From an uncultured Acidimicrobiales bacterium (GTDB lineage: Bacteria; Actinomycetota; Acidimicrobiia; Acidimicrobiales; CATQHL01): DNA of 64,000 bases. The notes beneath the pieces are model-generated. The model worked only from the letters and a program-made list of their open reading frames with translations. It ran no database searches and was not told where the DNA came from. Shown in pieces: positions 31,891-40,426 of the stretch. Position 1 is the stretch's first letter, and each line of letters opens with the position of its first letter. The stretch is from contig OY282384.1 in NCBI GenBank assembly GCA_958295925.1, forward strand, positions 437,572 through 501,571. The letters run 5' to 3'. Made by a program: the position numbers and the translations under genes.

Positions 31891-32586
31891 CTAGGAGTTA
31901 TATTCCCGACTCCAACTCCGGAGACGAGAAGTATACAGCCAGCAGACTGAGTCGTCAGAGGGAAGCGAGCCGAACTGGAAATAAACAATGATATTGTTAC
32001 TTTCATCACGGAAAGCCCGAGCAACTGGAGCACCATCAGCAGCACGGCCAACGCGCAAGCCGATAGGAACGACAGTCTGTCCAACAGAGGCCCCAGCCAC
32101 AGGATTCACACCGTAACACGAGCTAGTGTCATCAACAAAAGTAGCACCCTTAGCGACGAACGCTGTAGTAAGAAAAGTAGTCTCAACCTCAGGATCCCAA
32201 ATATCCGCAGAACACTCCTGCCGATTCTGAATCAACCTGATAACCTCGTTCATACGGGCTGCACTATTAGCACCCCTCTGAGCTACCAACTGATCTTCCA
32301 ACAAGGAATCACAAGCCACCTGCCCCTCAGTAACAATAGACACTCCCCCGGCAGGTTCAATAATCGCCTGCGAAATGATACGGGGCAGCACAAACGCCGC
32401 CCCCGTAATAATCAGCCCGATGAAAGCCCCCATCAAAGCCTGTCGCGCCTGGCCGGTCTTCTGCGGGTCACCGCTGGCGGTCATGAAGAGAAAGCCGGCA
32501 TAGATGAAAACGATCACGCTGACGCCGCCGATTCCAAAAGCAAGGAACCTGGCGACATTGTTGATCAGATTGGCCATCTCTTCCAT
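31891..32586 (-). CDS. VirB2/T4SS-type pilin, tandem copy 3 (first of operon)
   Basis: The 231-aa product starts at ATG 32586, with GGAGGTG eight bases upstream; longer in-frame starts read through that ribosome site. The core is identical to copy 1. The variable part is ETTFLTTAFVAKGATFVDD.., with tail PIGLRVGR..AFRDESNNIIVYF..SVCWLYTSRLRSWSREY. This is the most GC-rich of the three and nearest to the presumed promoter, in the divergent gap 32587-32719. Confidence 0.8.
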   Translation of the reverse strand: MEEMANLINNVARFLAFGIGGVSVIVFIYAGFLFMTASGDPQKTGQARQALMGAFIGLIITGAAFVLPRIISQAIIEPAGGVSIVTEGQVACDSLLEDQLVAQRGANSAARMNEVIRLIQNRQECSADIWDPEVETTFLTTAFVAKGATFVDDTSSCYGVNPVAGASVGQTVVPIGLRVGRAADGAPVARAFRDESNNIIVYFQFGSLPSDDSVCWLYTSRLRSWSREYNS

Positions 32587-32719
32587 AGAAGAAGCACCTC
32601 CGAGAGACAAAGGCTGACAGACCCAGGATGAGAACCCCAGAACCTTCCACAAGGGAAACTTACCAAGAACTACAGTACCCCTGAATGCCAAAGGAGCATT
32701 TCAGAAAGAGAGGCAGGCC

Positions 32720-33058
32720 ATGCCGACCAGGCGCCACGTGCCGAAGGACATCACCAAAGAAGCCCAAGCGTGAGCCAACTACCTGGCAAAGAAGATGCCA
32801 AAGGGCTGCAGCTCACCCGGAGCAGCCGAGGAACTAAGCCGGGCACTGAAGAAGTTAGAAGAGTCCAGCCAGGACAGGGAAGAGAGAAGAGAAAAAGTAA
32901 TCGCCGCTTACCACAAGCTGTCTACGGCTTTCGAAACCGAAGACCTATACCGGGACGTCGGAGTCTACCGGAAGATAAACCGCATCGGGATCGGGTTACT
33001 ATTCCTACAAAGTAGAACAGCCCAAGACACCATTACGGCGCCCGCTGACACTGATTAG
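32720..33058 (+). CDS. Small helical protein interrupted by in-frame UGA at 32771-32773
   Basis: ATG 32720 (GAGAGGCAGG upstream) reads MPTRRHVPKDITKEAQA, then UGA, then ANYLAKKMPKGCSSPGAAEE.. to 33058 in the same frame. A UGG to UGA change would give AQAWANYLAKK. Without readthrough the rest could start at ATG 32795, but that has no good ribosome site. The remainder is a charged helix (LSRALKKLEESSQDREERRE) and a short hydrophobic piece. It points against the surrounding minus-strand operon and overlaps the 3' end of the lipoprotein gene by 26 bp. No family is recognised. Confidence 0.45.
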
Positions 33059-33959
33059 GGAAAGCGAGGAGAACAGACTTCATCCTCTGGAAAGTGCCGG
33101 AAGCCGCCTGCCCATCACCCTGAGCATAGAACTCTTCCTCAATACCCTGCATACCTTCAATCAGAGCAGTGAGCGCAGCGCCACATGCCTCAGTCCTCCC
33201 ACGAAGCTCACGGAGCTCCCGCTCAACCCCCTCACGTTGCTGTTCCATAGATGCAGCAGCGATCTCCAGGCTGCCAGCCTCACGCTCTACGCTGGAAGCA
33301 CGGTCATTCAACCCAAGCAACTTCTCTTGAGAAGCGGTATGAGAGCGACCCAAGACAGAGTAGCGCTCGCGAACCTTACCTTGCTCCACGACCCGGATAC
33401 GCGGGAGCACTAACTCAACACCGCGAGCAAGACGCGCCGCCACGTCAGCAGCAGCCCGCTCCGCCACCAGCCCCCGGTCATACAGGCGGTCAGCCCCACG
33501 GGCATTCTCCGACTCCAGCTCAGCGCTGCGAGTGTCGCTGAGCCCCGATTGCTCCCGCAAAGCCTCAGCAGAGGCATTGACCGCCTCCGCCTCGGCACGA
33601 AGCCCAGCCTCCGCATCCTCCTGGATAGCGGAACTTTCCACGAAGGAGTGATTGCCAGTCGCGAGCAGAGCGGCCAGCTCACCCTCATGCTGATCCAAAG
33701 CCTGCTGGTATTCCAACTGGAGAGCATCGCGCTCCTCACGCAACTCCGCGACATCGAAGTCAACATCCGACTTGACGGACAAGTTGAAACCCACCTGGTT
33801 CTCCCAGTAGGAGAAGACCGAAGTGGGCTGGGGAGCAAGGATAGGGCCATACTCCCCATCGACGGCTTGGCCACCAGGCCCACCGAGGCAGGCGACATTG
33901 ACCAGGAGGAGCAACCCCAGGGCAGATACAAGAATTGAAGACCGAAAAGGAATTTTCAT
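33033..33959 (-). CDS. Probable lipoprotein with long coiled coil
   Basis: The 308-aa product has N-terminal KIPFRSSILVSALGLLLLVN followed by VACLGG, a signal peptide with Cys about residue 24 as likely lipid site, though the -3 residue (Asn) is atypical. From about residue 70 to 290 it is Glu/Arg/Ala-rich and heptad-like. The C-terminal Cys pair (EACGA.. and NQCQ) resembles the Cys of its upstream neighbour. It starts 3 bp after that gene's stop. It probably forms a surface-attached helical stalk near the pilin genes. Confidence 0.7.
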   Translation of the reverse strand: MKIPFRSSILVSALGLLLLVNVACLGGPGGQAVDGEYGPILAPQPTSVFSYWENQVGFNLSVKSDVDFDVAELREERDALQLEYQQALDQHEGELAALLATGNHSFVESSAIQEDAEAGLRAEAEAVNASAEALREQSGLSDTRSAELESENARGADRLYDRGLVAERAAADVAARLARGVELVLPRIRVVEQGKVRERYSVLGRSHTASQEKLLGLNDRASSVEREAGSLEIAAASMEQQREGVERELRELRGRTEACGAALTALIEGMQGIEEEFYAQGDGQAASGTFQRMKSVLLAFPNQCQRAP

Positions 33960-33962
33960 GAA

Positions 33963-34892
33963 TTAACGACCATTACAAAGTTTCAGATGAGTACGAACCC
34001 CGGCAGACACTTGGTAACCGGTACCGCCAGGCTGCGCCGAAGGATCTCCGGGAATGCCCAGCATCAGCTCCAGCTTCTTATACATCTCAGGCGCGCAATC
34101 AGACTCCAAAGCCAGACGCGCCCGCAGCTCGCGCAAGCTCTGCGCCGCCACGCTGCGCCCCTGATTAGCCACTTCATAGCGGCCCTGGAAAGACTTCACC
34201 CGCGCCTCGGCAGCATCCAAACGCTGCTGCGCCGCCTGCTCCGCGGCAGCGCTCTCCCGCTTGAAGGCATCTTCCTGCCGCACCAGCTCAGCCACGTCGT
34301 CCGCCATGGCCAAGCGAACCTGCGACAACGCCTCGGCGTCAGCCAGCACCTTCAGGTTATCCTGGGTTTCTTTATTGACACGCTCCAGCTGCACAATGCG
34401 GGCTTCCTCAGCCCGCAAAGCATCCCGCTCCGAGACCGCCAGGTCCCACCTCTTATCAGCCAACCTCTTGACCTCCTGCTGCACCTTCAGGAGATTCTGC
34501 GCCGTCTCCAAGATACGGTCCAGACCCTTGTCGGCAGCAGCCCCCGCCGCATCCACCTTCTCACTGACCAGCTCCTGGTCGGCCACCACCAGCTCCTTGC
34601 TTTCCAAGCCGACCCTGCCAATCTTCTCCTGAAGCTGCGCGATTTCATGAGCCAGGCGTTCCATGTCTTCCTCACCCTCGGCGATCTGATTACGAATGTA
34701 ATCCACCTGCTCGGCATAAGCCTGGACCTGAGGATCAGAAAAGTCTGGCAGGAAGCCTCCCTGGCCATTAACCCCCAAGCCGCCAGCCCCAGCCTCCTCA
34801 GTAGGCACCACCACCTGGGTGCAGGCCAGAGAGATGAGCGACAGCGCCAACGCCGCCAACCCCATCAGAACTATGACCCATCGTTTACTCAA
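33963..34892 (-). CDS. Probable lipoprotein with long coiled coil (related layout)
   Basis: TTG 34892 is preferred. GGGAGAAGAGGGA lies just upstream, and the product then starts with a standard signal peptide (SKRWVIVLMGLAALALSLIS) ending LAC; a start at 34934 would put 14 extra residues in front. After the Cys come a short Gly-rich linker and ~230 residues of coiled coil. Like the next gene it ends with a small Cys-containing domain (SDCAPEMYKKLELML..CNGR). The pair are probably paralogs with the same architecture. It belongs to a minus-strand surface operon. Confidence 0.7.
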   Translation of the reverse strand: MSKRWVIVLMGLAALALSLISLACTQVVVPTEEAGAGGLGVNGQGGFLPDFSDPQVQAYAEQVDYIRNQIAEGEEDMERLAHEIAQLQEKIGRVGLESKELVVADQELVSEKVDAAGAAADKGLDRILETAQNLLKVQQEVKRLADKRWDLAVSERDALRAEEARIVQLERVNKETQDNLKVLADAEALSQVRLAMADDVAELVRQEDAFKRESAAAEQAAQQRLDAAEARVKSFQGRYEVANQGRSVAAQSLRELRARLALESDCAPEMYKKLELMLGIPGDPSAQPGGTGYQVSAGVRTHLKLCNGR

Positions 34893-34934
34893 TCCCTCTT
34901 CTCCCTTGAAAACAAAGACTAAGGGCATCATCAC

Positions 34935-36686
34935 TTAGAATACCCGCCGGAAGGCGAGGAGCCCCAAGGCCGCAATCCCCACCGGGAACCAAAGCCCCAC
35001 CGGGCCACTCCCGCCGGCAGGCAGAGGGGCTGCGCAGCCCCCACCGCCCGCGGGAGCAGCCGGCTGCTGAGCTACCGGCGCAGGAGGAGCAGCAGGGCCA
35101 CCCCCAGCCTCACTGGCAGTAACGCCAGCCACCACCCGAGTAGGCGGAGTAGTCAACCCCGTACCACCGGAAGGAAGAACAGTGAAGTCCAAAGATTTCT
35201 CAACCGTGGACGCGAGAGGCTCAGCAGCGGATTCGCCGCCAGCCCCGTCCACCTGAACTTCCCAGTCGGCCCGAGCCGTCAAACTGAAAGTCCCCACCTG
35301 ATTGGGCCGAAGATTGACCACAATCTCCCTAGAGCCGCCCTCCAACACCGAGAAGGTGCTGGAACAAGAGGCGGAACAGGTCCCCGCAAAGTCCGAACCC
35401 CAGGCGGTCCAGCCCACCGGGACCGGAACCTGCAGATAAATGGTCATCGGCCCGCCGGACAATCCCGGATTGGACACCTGGACGGTGAGAGTAGCCGCAT
35501 CGCCCTGCTTGAGGACCGACGAAGATGAACCAATCAACAAACTGGGTTCCGTAGAGGCCTTGGAAGCAGCCGGAACCGGCGTGGGCGTAGCCAGAGGGTC
35601 AACCTTCAGCCGCTCGCTCTCCACGAAGAGCTCACCCTCCGGGAAGGAGCCGGGCCCGGCGTCCGGGAAACTCCACTCCACCAACCCGGACAGTTGATAG
35701 ATGCCAATTTCAGAGGCCACAGCTTCCAGCTGGAACTCCTCAGAGGCCCCGGAGGCGACAGTGAAGAGTGCCGAGCACTGGCCGCTGCAGCCGGCTTCGG
35801 GCAAACCTTCACCGGTAAGGGTCATCCCCGAAGGAACCCGGAGGCCCAGCAGGAGTTTCATTTCCGGCAAGCGTGACGAATTGATGACCGAGAGAGTAGC
35901 CGTCACCGGCTCCCCCAAGGGCACCGAAGTCAGGTCGAAATGGAGAATGGGGTTAGGCGCCCACCCCCACCAGTCGGAATGAAGAGTAGCCGTAGGAGCC
36001 GGCGTCTGCCCTGCTACCGGCGTCACAGCCGGAGTAGCAGCCGGCCCAGGCAAAGGAGCAGCCCCGCCCTGGGCCTCAGTATCCGCCGCCAGCGTATAAC
36101 CGGTCTTAATATCCCCGGACTTCCAGACAGCCTCAGTCTGAGCTGCCACCAGGTTTCCAATCCTGAAGGAAATGGGGCCGCTGGACCGAGAAACCGAAAG
36201 GGTAAAAGCCCCGCCGTCCCGGGCCTGAGTCTCACCCACCAAACGACCACCATCCCAAGCAGTAATCACAGTCCCCGCCGAGACCATGGCCCCATTGACG
36301 AAGGCCACGCCGACAAAGACATGCGGCGGCACATCGTCAACCGGCGGCCCGCCGGAGGGAACAGCCGTAGCCGGCACAGGAGTCACCGTAGGCTCAATCA
36401 CTACCGGCGGAGTGGCAGTGGGGACGAGAGTAGCAACCAGAGTAGGGACAATGGTCGGGACAATGGTCGGGACAATGGTCGGAGCCACAGTCGCCACCGG
36501 AGTCGGAGTACCGTCAGCGTCGTCCACCGGCGGAGTAGCCGTCGGCTCGCCCCCTGGGACACCCTGAGCCCGAACCACGCCGGGCTCATTACCAATATGA
36601 GAACCGTAGACCAGGACCAGCCCCAGGGCCAGGGCGAAAGCCCCAGCCCCCAGGGTAATTGGCAAGACTTGCCTTAAAGTAGCCAT
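34935..36686 (-). CDS. Secreted, C-terminally anchored surface protein with Ig-like repeats
   Basis: The product is about 583 aa. It has an N-terminal signal or anchor segment (VLPITLGAGAFALALGLVLV), then a Thr/Pro/Val linker with repeated PTIVPTIV units (about 50-100) and a carboxypeptidase-regulatory-like beta domain (VFVGVAFVNGAMVSAGTVIT). At least two CARDB/DUF11-like beta repeats follow (ATLSVINSSRLPE.. and ATLTVQVSNPGLSGG..), each with a CSxxCS pair. The end is GLWFPVGIAALGLLAFRRVF, a TM helix plus basic tail, after a Cys-containing GGGGCAAPLP. This is typical of Chloroflexota surface proteins. The start is uncertain by two codons (TTG 36692). Confidence 0.75.
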   Translation of the reverse strand: MATLRQVLPITLGAGAFALALGLVLVYGSHIGNEPGVVRAQGVPGGEPTATPPVDDADGTPTPVATVAPTIVPTIVPTIVPTLVATLVPTATPPVVIEPTVTPVPATAVPSGGPPVDDVPPHVFVGVAFVNGAMVSAGTVITAWDGGRLVGETQARDGGAFTLSVSRSSGPISFRIGNLVAAQTEAVWKSGDIKTGYTLAADTEAQGGAAPLPGPAATPAVTPVAGQTPAPTATLHSDWWGWAPNPILHFDLTSVPLGEPVTATLSVINSSRLPEMKLLLGLRVPSGMTLTGEGLPEAGCSGQCSALFTVASGASEEFQLEAVASEIGIYQLSGLVEWSFPDAGPGSFPEGELFVESERLKVDPLATPTPVPAASKASTEPSLLIGSSSSVLKQGDAATLTVQVSNPGLSGGPMTIYLQVPVPVGWTAWGSDFAGTCSASCSSTFSVLEGGSREIVVNLRPNQVGTFSLTARADWEVQVDGAGGESAAEPLASTVEKSLDFTVLPSGGTGLTTPPTRVVAGVTASEAGGGPAAPPAPVAQQPAAPAGGGGCAAPLPAGGSGPVGLWFPVGIAALGLLAFRRVF

Positions 36687-36715
36687 CGACAATTCAGCTC
36701 ACGCTCCCCTTAGCT

Positions 36716-37888
36716 TTAGACCAGCCGGCGGAAGCCGACCAGGCCAACCATCCCCAGGATGCCCAGGCCGGCCAACAGCAGGTCGCCGTTCAGGGCGCCG
36801 CTGCCGGAGACCAAAGGCGCCCCGCCGATCTGGCAACCCAGGCCAGGTCCGCCACCGGACCCGCCAGCGCCAGCGGCCGGAGCTACCGGTTCAACCGGAT
36901 CCGGAGCGACATCATTCGGATTGAGAGCCGGATTGGGCGCCGGCGCCTCCTGCTGGAAGTCGACGGTGAATTGATGCTGGAAGGACTGAGTCTGGTTGAA
37001 CTGCGGGTAATCCTGCGGCCAGTAGGTCGCCAGCGCATGAACCAGGTACTTCCCGGCAATGTCGCTCTGGACGTTGATGATGATCGTCTTGCTCTGTCCC
37101 GGAGCGACCGTGAAAGGAGTACGCGCCTCACCCGCAGAAAGCGAACCGGCGAAATCCTGCCCGGAAATTACTAAATTAGCCGGCGCGGAGATGCTGAGAT
37201 CCACCACCATCTGCCGTTGGTTGATCAAAGGGTTGTTCATCACCACTTCGATGATGCCCTGACCTCCGCGATAGATGACGTCCTCCACCGGACGCAGCTG
37301 AACCGAAGGGGGCTGGCTAACGCCGGCCGCGCCGAAGGCATCCATCAACCCAGTAGGAGCCGGCAAAACCTGAGTAGAAGCGACGGTAGGAGCCGGCGCA
37401 ACCGGAACCGCAGTCGCCACCGGAACGGCCGTAGCCGCCGGAGTAGTAGTCGCCGGCTGCTGCTGCCCAGTCGCTGGAGCCGAAGTGGTCCGCAGGACCA
37501 CGGCAGCAGCCCCACCGGCCGAAGTAATGACGTAGGTATCGGTAGCCGTCAACGCTCCCACCGTGAAGGTGACCACCGTGCCGGCGGCAGCGGAAGTGAC
37601 CGGAATGGTCATCTTGAAAGCGCCCGAGGCATCGGTGAGCGCAGTAACCACCGGATTAACCCCGTTGGCTTGAATCGCCGTATTCAACCCGACCGGCTCG
37701 TTGTCGTGGAAGGCGACACCGGTCAGAGCGGTTTCCGCACTAGGCGGCGCCGGGGTAGCCGTCGGCTGGCCCTCCTGCGCCGAGGCCGTGCCCACGGCCG
37801 GGAAGAACCCCAGGCCCAGGACAACTACGAACGCGGCAGCGGCCAACAAAGCCCGAGGCAAAGAAGTAAACGCGTGTGAAAGTGTCAA
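36716..37888 (-). CDS. Secreted, C-terminally anchored surface protein
   Basis: The 390-aa product. TTG 37888 has GGAGG at the right distance and gives a standard signal peptide (TSLPRALLAAAAFVVVLGLG..) with cleavage after ASA. It has the same plan as the next gene: a Pro/Thr linker, a beta domain with ALTGVAFHDNEPVGLNTAI, a Thr/Pro/Val linker, one beta-sandwich (YRGGQGIIEVVMNNPLINQ..) and a C-terminal helix LLLAGLGILGMVGLVGFRRL. It is the first gene of the minus-strand surface operon. The upstream gap to 38354 probably holds its promoter. Confidence 0.75.
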   Translation of the reverse strand: MTLSHAFTSLPRALLAAAAFVVVLGLGFFPAVGTASAQEGQPTATPAPPSAETALTGVAFHDNEPVGLNTAIQANGVNPVVTALTDASGAFKMTIPVTSAAAGTVVTFTVGALTATDTYVITSAGGAAAVVLRTTSAPATGQQQPATTTPAATAVPVATAVPVAPAPTVASTQVLPAPTGLMDAFGAAGVSQPPSVQLRPVEDVIYRGGQGIIEVVMNNPLINQRQMVVDLSISAPANLVISGQDFAGSLSAGEARTPFTVAPGQSKTIIINVQSDIAGKYLVHALATYWPQDYPQFNQTQSFQHQFTVDFQQEAPAPNPALNPNDVAPDPVEPVAPAAGAGGSGGGPGLGCQIGGAPLVSGSGALNGDLLLAGLGILGMVGLVGFRRLV

Positions 37889-38014
37889 AACGAAGAACCT
37901 CCAAAAGGCAAACTTGAATGAGGCAGAAACAGAGGAACAGATGAGCTCCAAAATCGTTACGGGCCAGCCCCACCGACAAGGCCAGGAAAAGCCCCGTAGA
38001 GCCGGCCCATAGGT

Positions 38015-38020
38015 TATAAT
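38015..38020. promoter_or_regulatory. Candidate -10 box (TATAAT) in the divergent gap
   Basis: TATAAT at 38015-38020 within the gap between the surface operon (minus, start 37888) and the VRR-NUC gene (plus, 38354). The reverse complement offers TATTAT two bases away, so it could serve either strand. No convincing -35 box is seen. Confidence 0.3.
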
Positions 38021-38053
38021 AGCACGACAGACCTGCGTTGGGTAGCGAACAGC

Positions 38054-38310
38054 GTCATAATTCCCGAAAGCAGACCTGAGGAGTCCACCCACCCTGATTA
38101 AGTTGTTCTCAAGCTGAAGCGAAGAACAAGCCCGGCCCACCGGGAATCAGCCGCTCTGTCAATAGAACCAACTGAAGGCCACACACAGGAAGAGAAACCC
38201 CAAAGCAACCAGGGCTCCTCCCATATCGCGCAGCGGAAAGGCAGGCACAACCCACCGGAAAAGTGGCTCCACCGCTATACTACCGGCAAAACCTGGCGAC
38301 CCAGCCCGGA
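38054..38310 (+). repeat. Hairpin array 5a (about four to five units)
   Basis: Lies in the gap 37889-38353. Units: CCC../GG with tail AGTCCACC (about 38062, weak); CCCGG/CCGGG AATCAGCC (38131); CCC/GGG CTCCTCC (38198); CCAC/GTGG CTCCACC (38252); CCC..CGCTCCACT (about 38302, weak). Spacing is 52-69 bp. It directly precedes the VRR-NUC gene, and array 5b begins inside that gene's last codons. Confidence 0.65.
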
Positions 38311-38353
38311 AGGCGCTCCACTCAGAATCACGATACCGAGGTTGAATACAACC

Positions 38354-38989
38354 ATGCTGCCGGCCCACCTCCTGGTCGACGACCGGGCCACCCCGGAAGA
38401 CCTACTGACCCTGACCGAAGCCGACTTCCAGAAGTTGGTGGTCAAGCTGGCCCGCGACCTGGGCTGGAAGGTCACCTTCTGGCCGATAACCAAGTTCGGC
38501 GGCGCCGGCCGCAGCGGCTTCCCCGACCTGGCCCTGCACCGGGAAGGACAAAACAGCCCAGCCTGGAGCAAAGCGGCCACGCCGGTGCAGGAGACCCTCT
38601 TCCTGGAGCTGAAGACCGAGAAGAAGGGCAGCAAGCCTTCAGCGGAGCAGCTGGAATGGCTGAAGATGCTCAACATAGGCCCCCGGCAAAGGGCCTACCT
38701 GGTCCGGCCCCGGGACCTGCCCCTGCTCAGCCGCCAGATTCTCCCGGCCCCCTGCGACCGCTGCCAGGGTCCCGACCTGCCGGAGTTCCTGCCGGACCCG
38801 GAACAACCGGTGCGAAGCAAGAAGAAGACCAAGACGGCAGCAAGCGAGCTGCCGGCCGAGCCGCAGCGCAGGAGAAAAGCAGCAGCAACCCAGGAAAGTC
38901 CCGGCAACGGGAATCAGCCAGCCCAACAGCTTGGGATCAGAGTTCGAAAGCCCAAGCCGGCGACCAGGAAGCAGAGAGTCACCCAGTGA
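38354..38989 (+). CDS. VRR-NUC-like (PD-(D/E)XK) nuclease
   Basis: The 211-aa product starts at ATG 38354 (GAGG upstream); TTG 38342 is the alternative. It reads LTEADFQKLVVKLARDLGWK, GFPDLAL (about 54-60), TLFLELKTEKKG (E-x-K about 84-86), AEQLEWLKMLN (conserved Gln) and RPRDL, the order of the VRR-NUC family, which acts as structure-specific or phage-type endonuclease. The last ~70 residues are basic, Lys/Arg/Pro-rich. Hairpin units (38899, 38922) lie inside this tail, which suggests the reading frame extended into the array. Both flanks of the gene are hairpin arrays. Confidence 0.8.
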   Translation: MLPAHLLVDDRATPEDLLTLTEADFQKLVVKLARDLGWKVTFWPITKFGGAGRSGFPDLALHREGQNSPAWSKAATPVQETLFLELKTEKKGSKPSAEQLEWLKMLNIGPRQRAYLVRPRDLPLLSRQILPAPCDRCQGPDLPEFLPDPEQPVRSKKKTKTAASELPAEPQRRRKAAATQESPGNGNQPAQQLGIRVRKPKPATRKQRVTQ

Positions 38990-40013
38990 TAGTCCTAACA
39001 GCAGCCGAGCCGATTCCCGAGCGAGAGGAAATCAACCCGATTGCTGAAAGAACCGAGGTTCCAGGCACTTCCCAACGAAAGGAATCACCCACAGCAGAGA
39101 CTAACGTGAAACCCAGGGCGGAAGGGCTCCACCCTGTCTCCCAATAGCCGGAGATAAGCAACCGACCAACACCGACCGGCAAACACCGACCCACCGGTGA
39201 TACCCCGCCATCCCCTAGCGGATGCCGAATGACCCACCGAGCCAACCCCAGCATTGGGATACGCCGGTATCAGGCGACTGCGCCAAACCTAAAACAGTCC
39301 CAGGAGAGGAATCAGCCTACCATCATCAGAGTCAGGAGCAACGGCCACTGGCAGCAGAGCAGAAAGGAACCAAGAGAACCCGGAGACTACCGGGATACTA
39401 CGGATGTGGATTGCTTTGACAAGATTCACTGCTTCCCTGCAAGAGGGAATCCGCCTTGGGCTACCTGCGCAATCTTAGAGCAGACTCCGACATCGGAGGT
39501 CCGCCTGGGTCTTGACACAGGATCTGATACAGGACCACAGAATCCCTAGCAACGGGGAATACGCCAGTATGACTAGAAGGTAGAACGCTGACGCGGGCCA
39601 TTCTCCCACCAGGGAGAATCAACCACTGCCAAAGTCAACGGAGGGCTACCCGCCAAAAACGCCGGACCAACGGCAATCCACGGGATACCACAGAGACGCC
39701 AGTCCTCCCCGGAGAGGAATTTCCCGTACAGCATTGGCCTGTTATCTACCAGCCCCCAAGCCCAGGGGGATCCACCATCGAAAGACATTGCTTACCTGAC
39801 GACACACGCAGCACCTAGAGTGAGAAGAACGGCCCAGCCTCAAATTTTCCCGGTTACGCAAATGTCTGGGAATCCATAGTTGAAAGTGCCAGGTATGAAG
39901 AACCGGCAAGGTTCCGCGACCTACCAACCACCGCCCACGGCCAGAAGAACGAAGGGCGATCTCCCGTTTGCCCAATACCACGGCATATTGCCGAACCCCT
40001 ACAAAAGGGACTA
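38899..40013 (+). repeat. Hairpin array 5b (about 18-20 units, longest)
   Basis: This fills the 1.07-kb gap 38990-40059, where no gene is seen. Clear units: TCCCG/CGGGA ATCAGCC (38899); CCCAA/TTGGG (38922); TTCC/GGAA ATCAACC (39014); TTCC/GGAA TCACCC (39069); CACCG/CGGTG ATACCCC (39184); CCCA/TGGG ATACGCC (about 39247); TCC/GGA ATCAGCC (39298); CCCGG/CCGGG ATACTAC (39379); TCCCT/AGGGA ATCCGCC (39434); CTCCG/CGGAG GTCCGCC (39485); TCCC/GGGA ATACGCC (39543); TTCTCCC/GGGAGAA TCAACC (39601); TCCTC/GAGGA ATTTCCC (39703); CCCCC/GGGGG ATCCACC (39753); CCC/GGG AATCCAT (about 39850); CCCT/AGGG ACTACGA (39996). Spacing is mostly 50-58 bp. Confidence 0.8.
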
Positions 40014-40059
40014 CGATGCAGGAACATAATCACCGCCAGCAGCGAGGGACCATCGCACC

Positions 40060-40422
40060 ATGGAAATAAGCCAAACCACCATCGGCTACAAGGACCTGAA
40101 CACCCGGCCATGGGTGGACAACTCCGTCTACATGCACCGACCGGACTGCCCGCAAGGGCTACCGGTCACCCGAGTGCTAACGCAATGCGGCCACGTCTTC
40201 TATGTGATGGAACACCACGGCGACGAGACCATCCGCCGAGAGTTCAAGGAAACCCACTGCCCCGGCTGTCGCCGGAAGCGCCCCGGCCAACTGGAATGGA
40301 AAAGCAAGGCCGAACTCCGCGACCCACTGAGGAACCACGACAGCCCCATCGTATTGCACCTAAGGCACCGCGACCCGCCGTCACCGGAAAACAGCCAGCT
40401 GGTAAAGGAACTAGCCAAGTGA
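40060..40422 (+). CDS. Small zinc-binding protein
   Basis: The 120-aa product starts at ATG 40060, right after array 5b. It contains PVTRVLTQCGHVFYVMEHH and THCPGCRRKR, i.e. Cys-Gly-His plus CPGC, a probable zinc site. The gene at 41566 has the same core (PVTQVLYDCGHDELLEGH..CPQC), so they are paralogs. No named family. Its 3' end is followed within 5 bp by hairpin array 6. Confidence 0.65.
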   Translation: MEISQTTIGYKDLNTRPWVDNSVYMHRPDCPQGLPVTRVLTQCGHVFYVMEHHGDETIRREFKETHCPGCRRKRPGQLEWKSKAELRDPLRNHDSPIVLHLRHRDPPSPENSQLVKELAK

Positions 40423-40426
40423 GGAA

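Noticed and set aside
37889-38140. N-terminal extension of the anchored surface protein beyond TTG 37888
   Set aside because: The extension would cover the GGAGG ribosome site and place 84 non-signal residues before a standard signal peptide.
38899-40013. Integron attC cassette array
   Set aside because: No conserved GTTRRRY/RYYYAAC core pairs, no cassette genes between units and no integrase.
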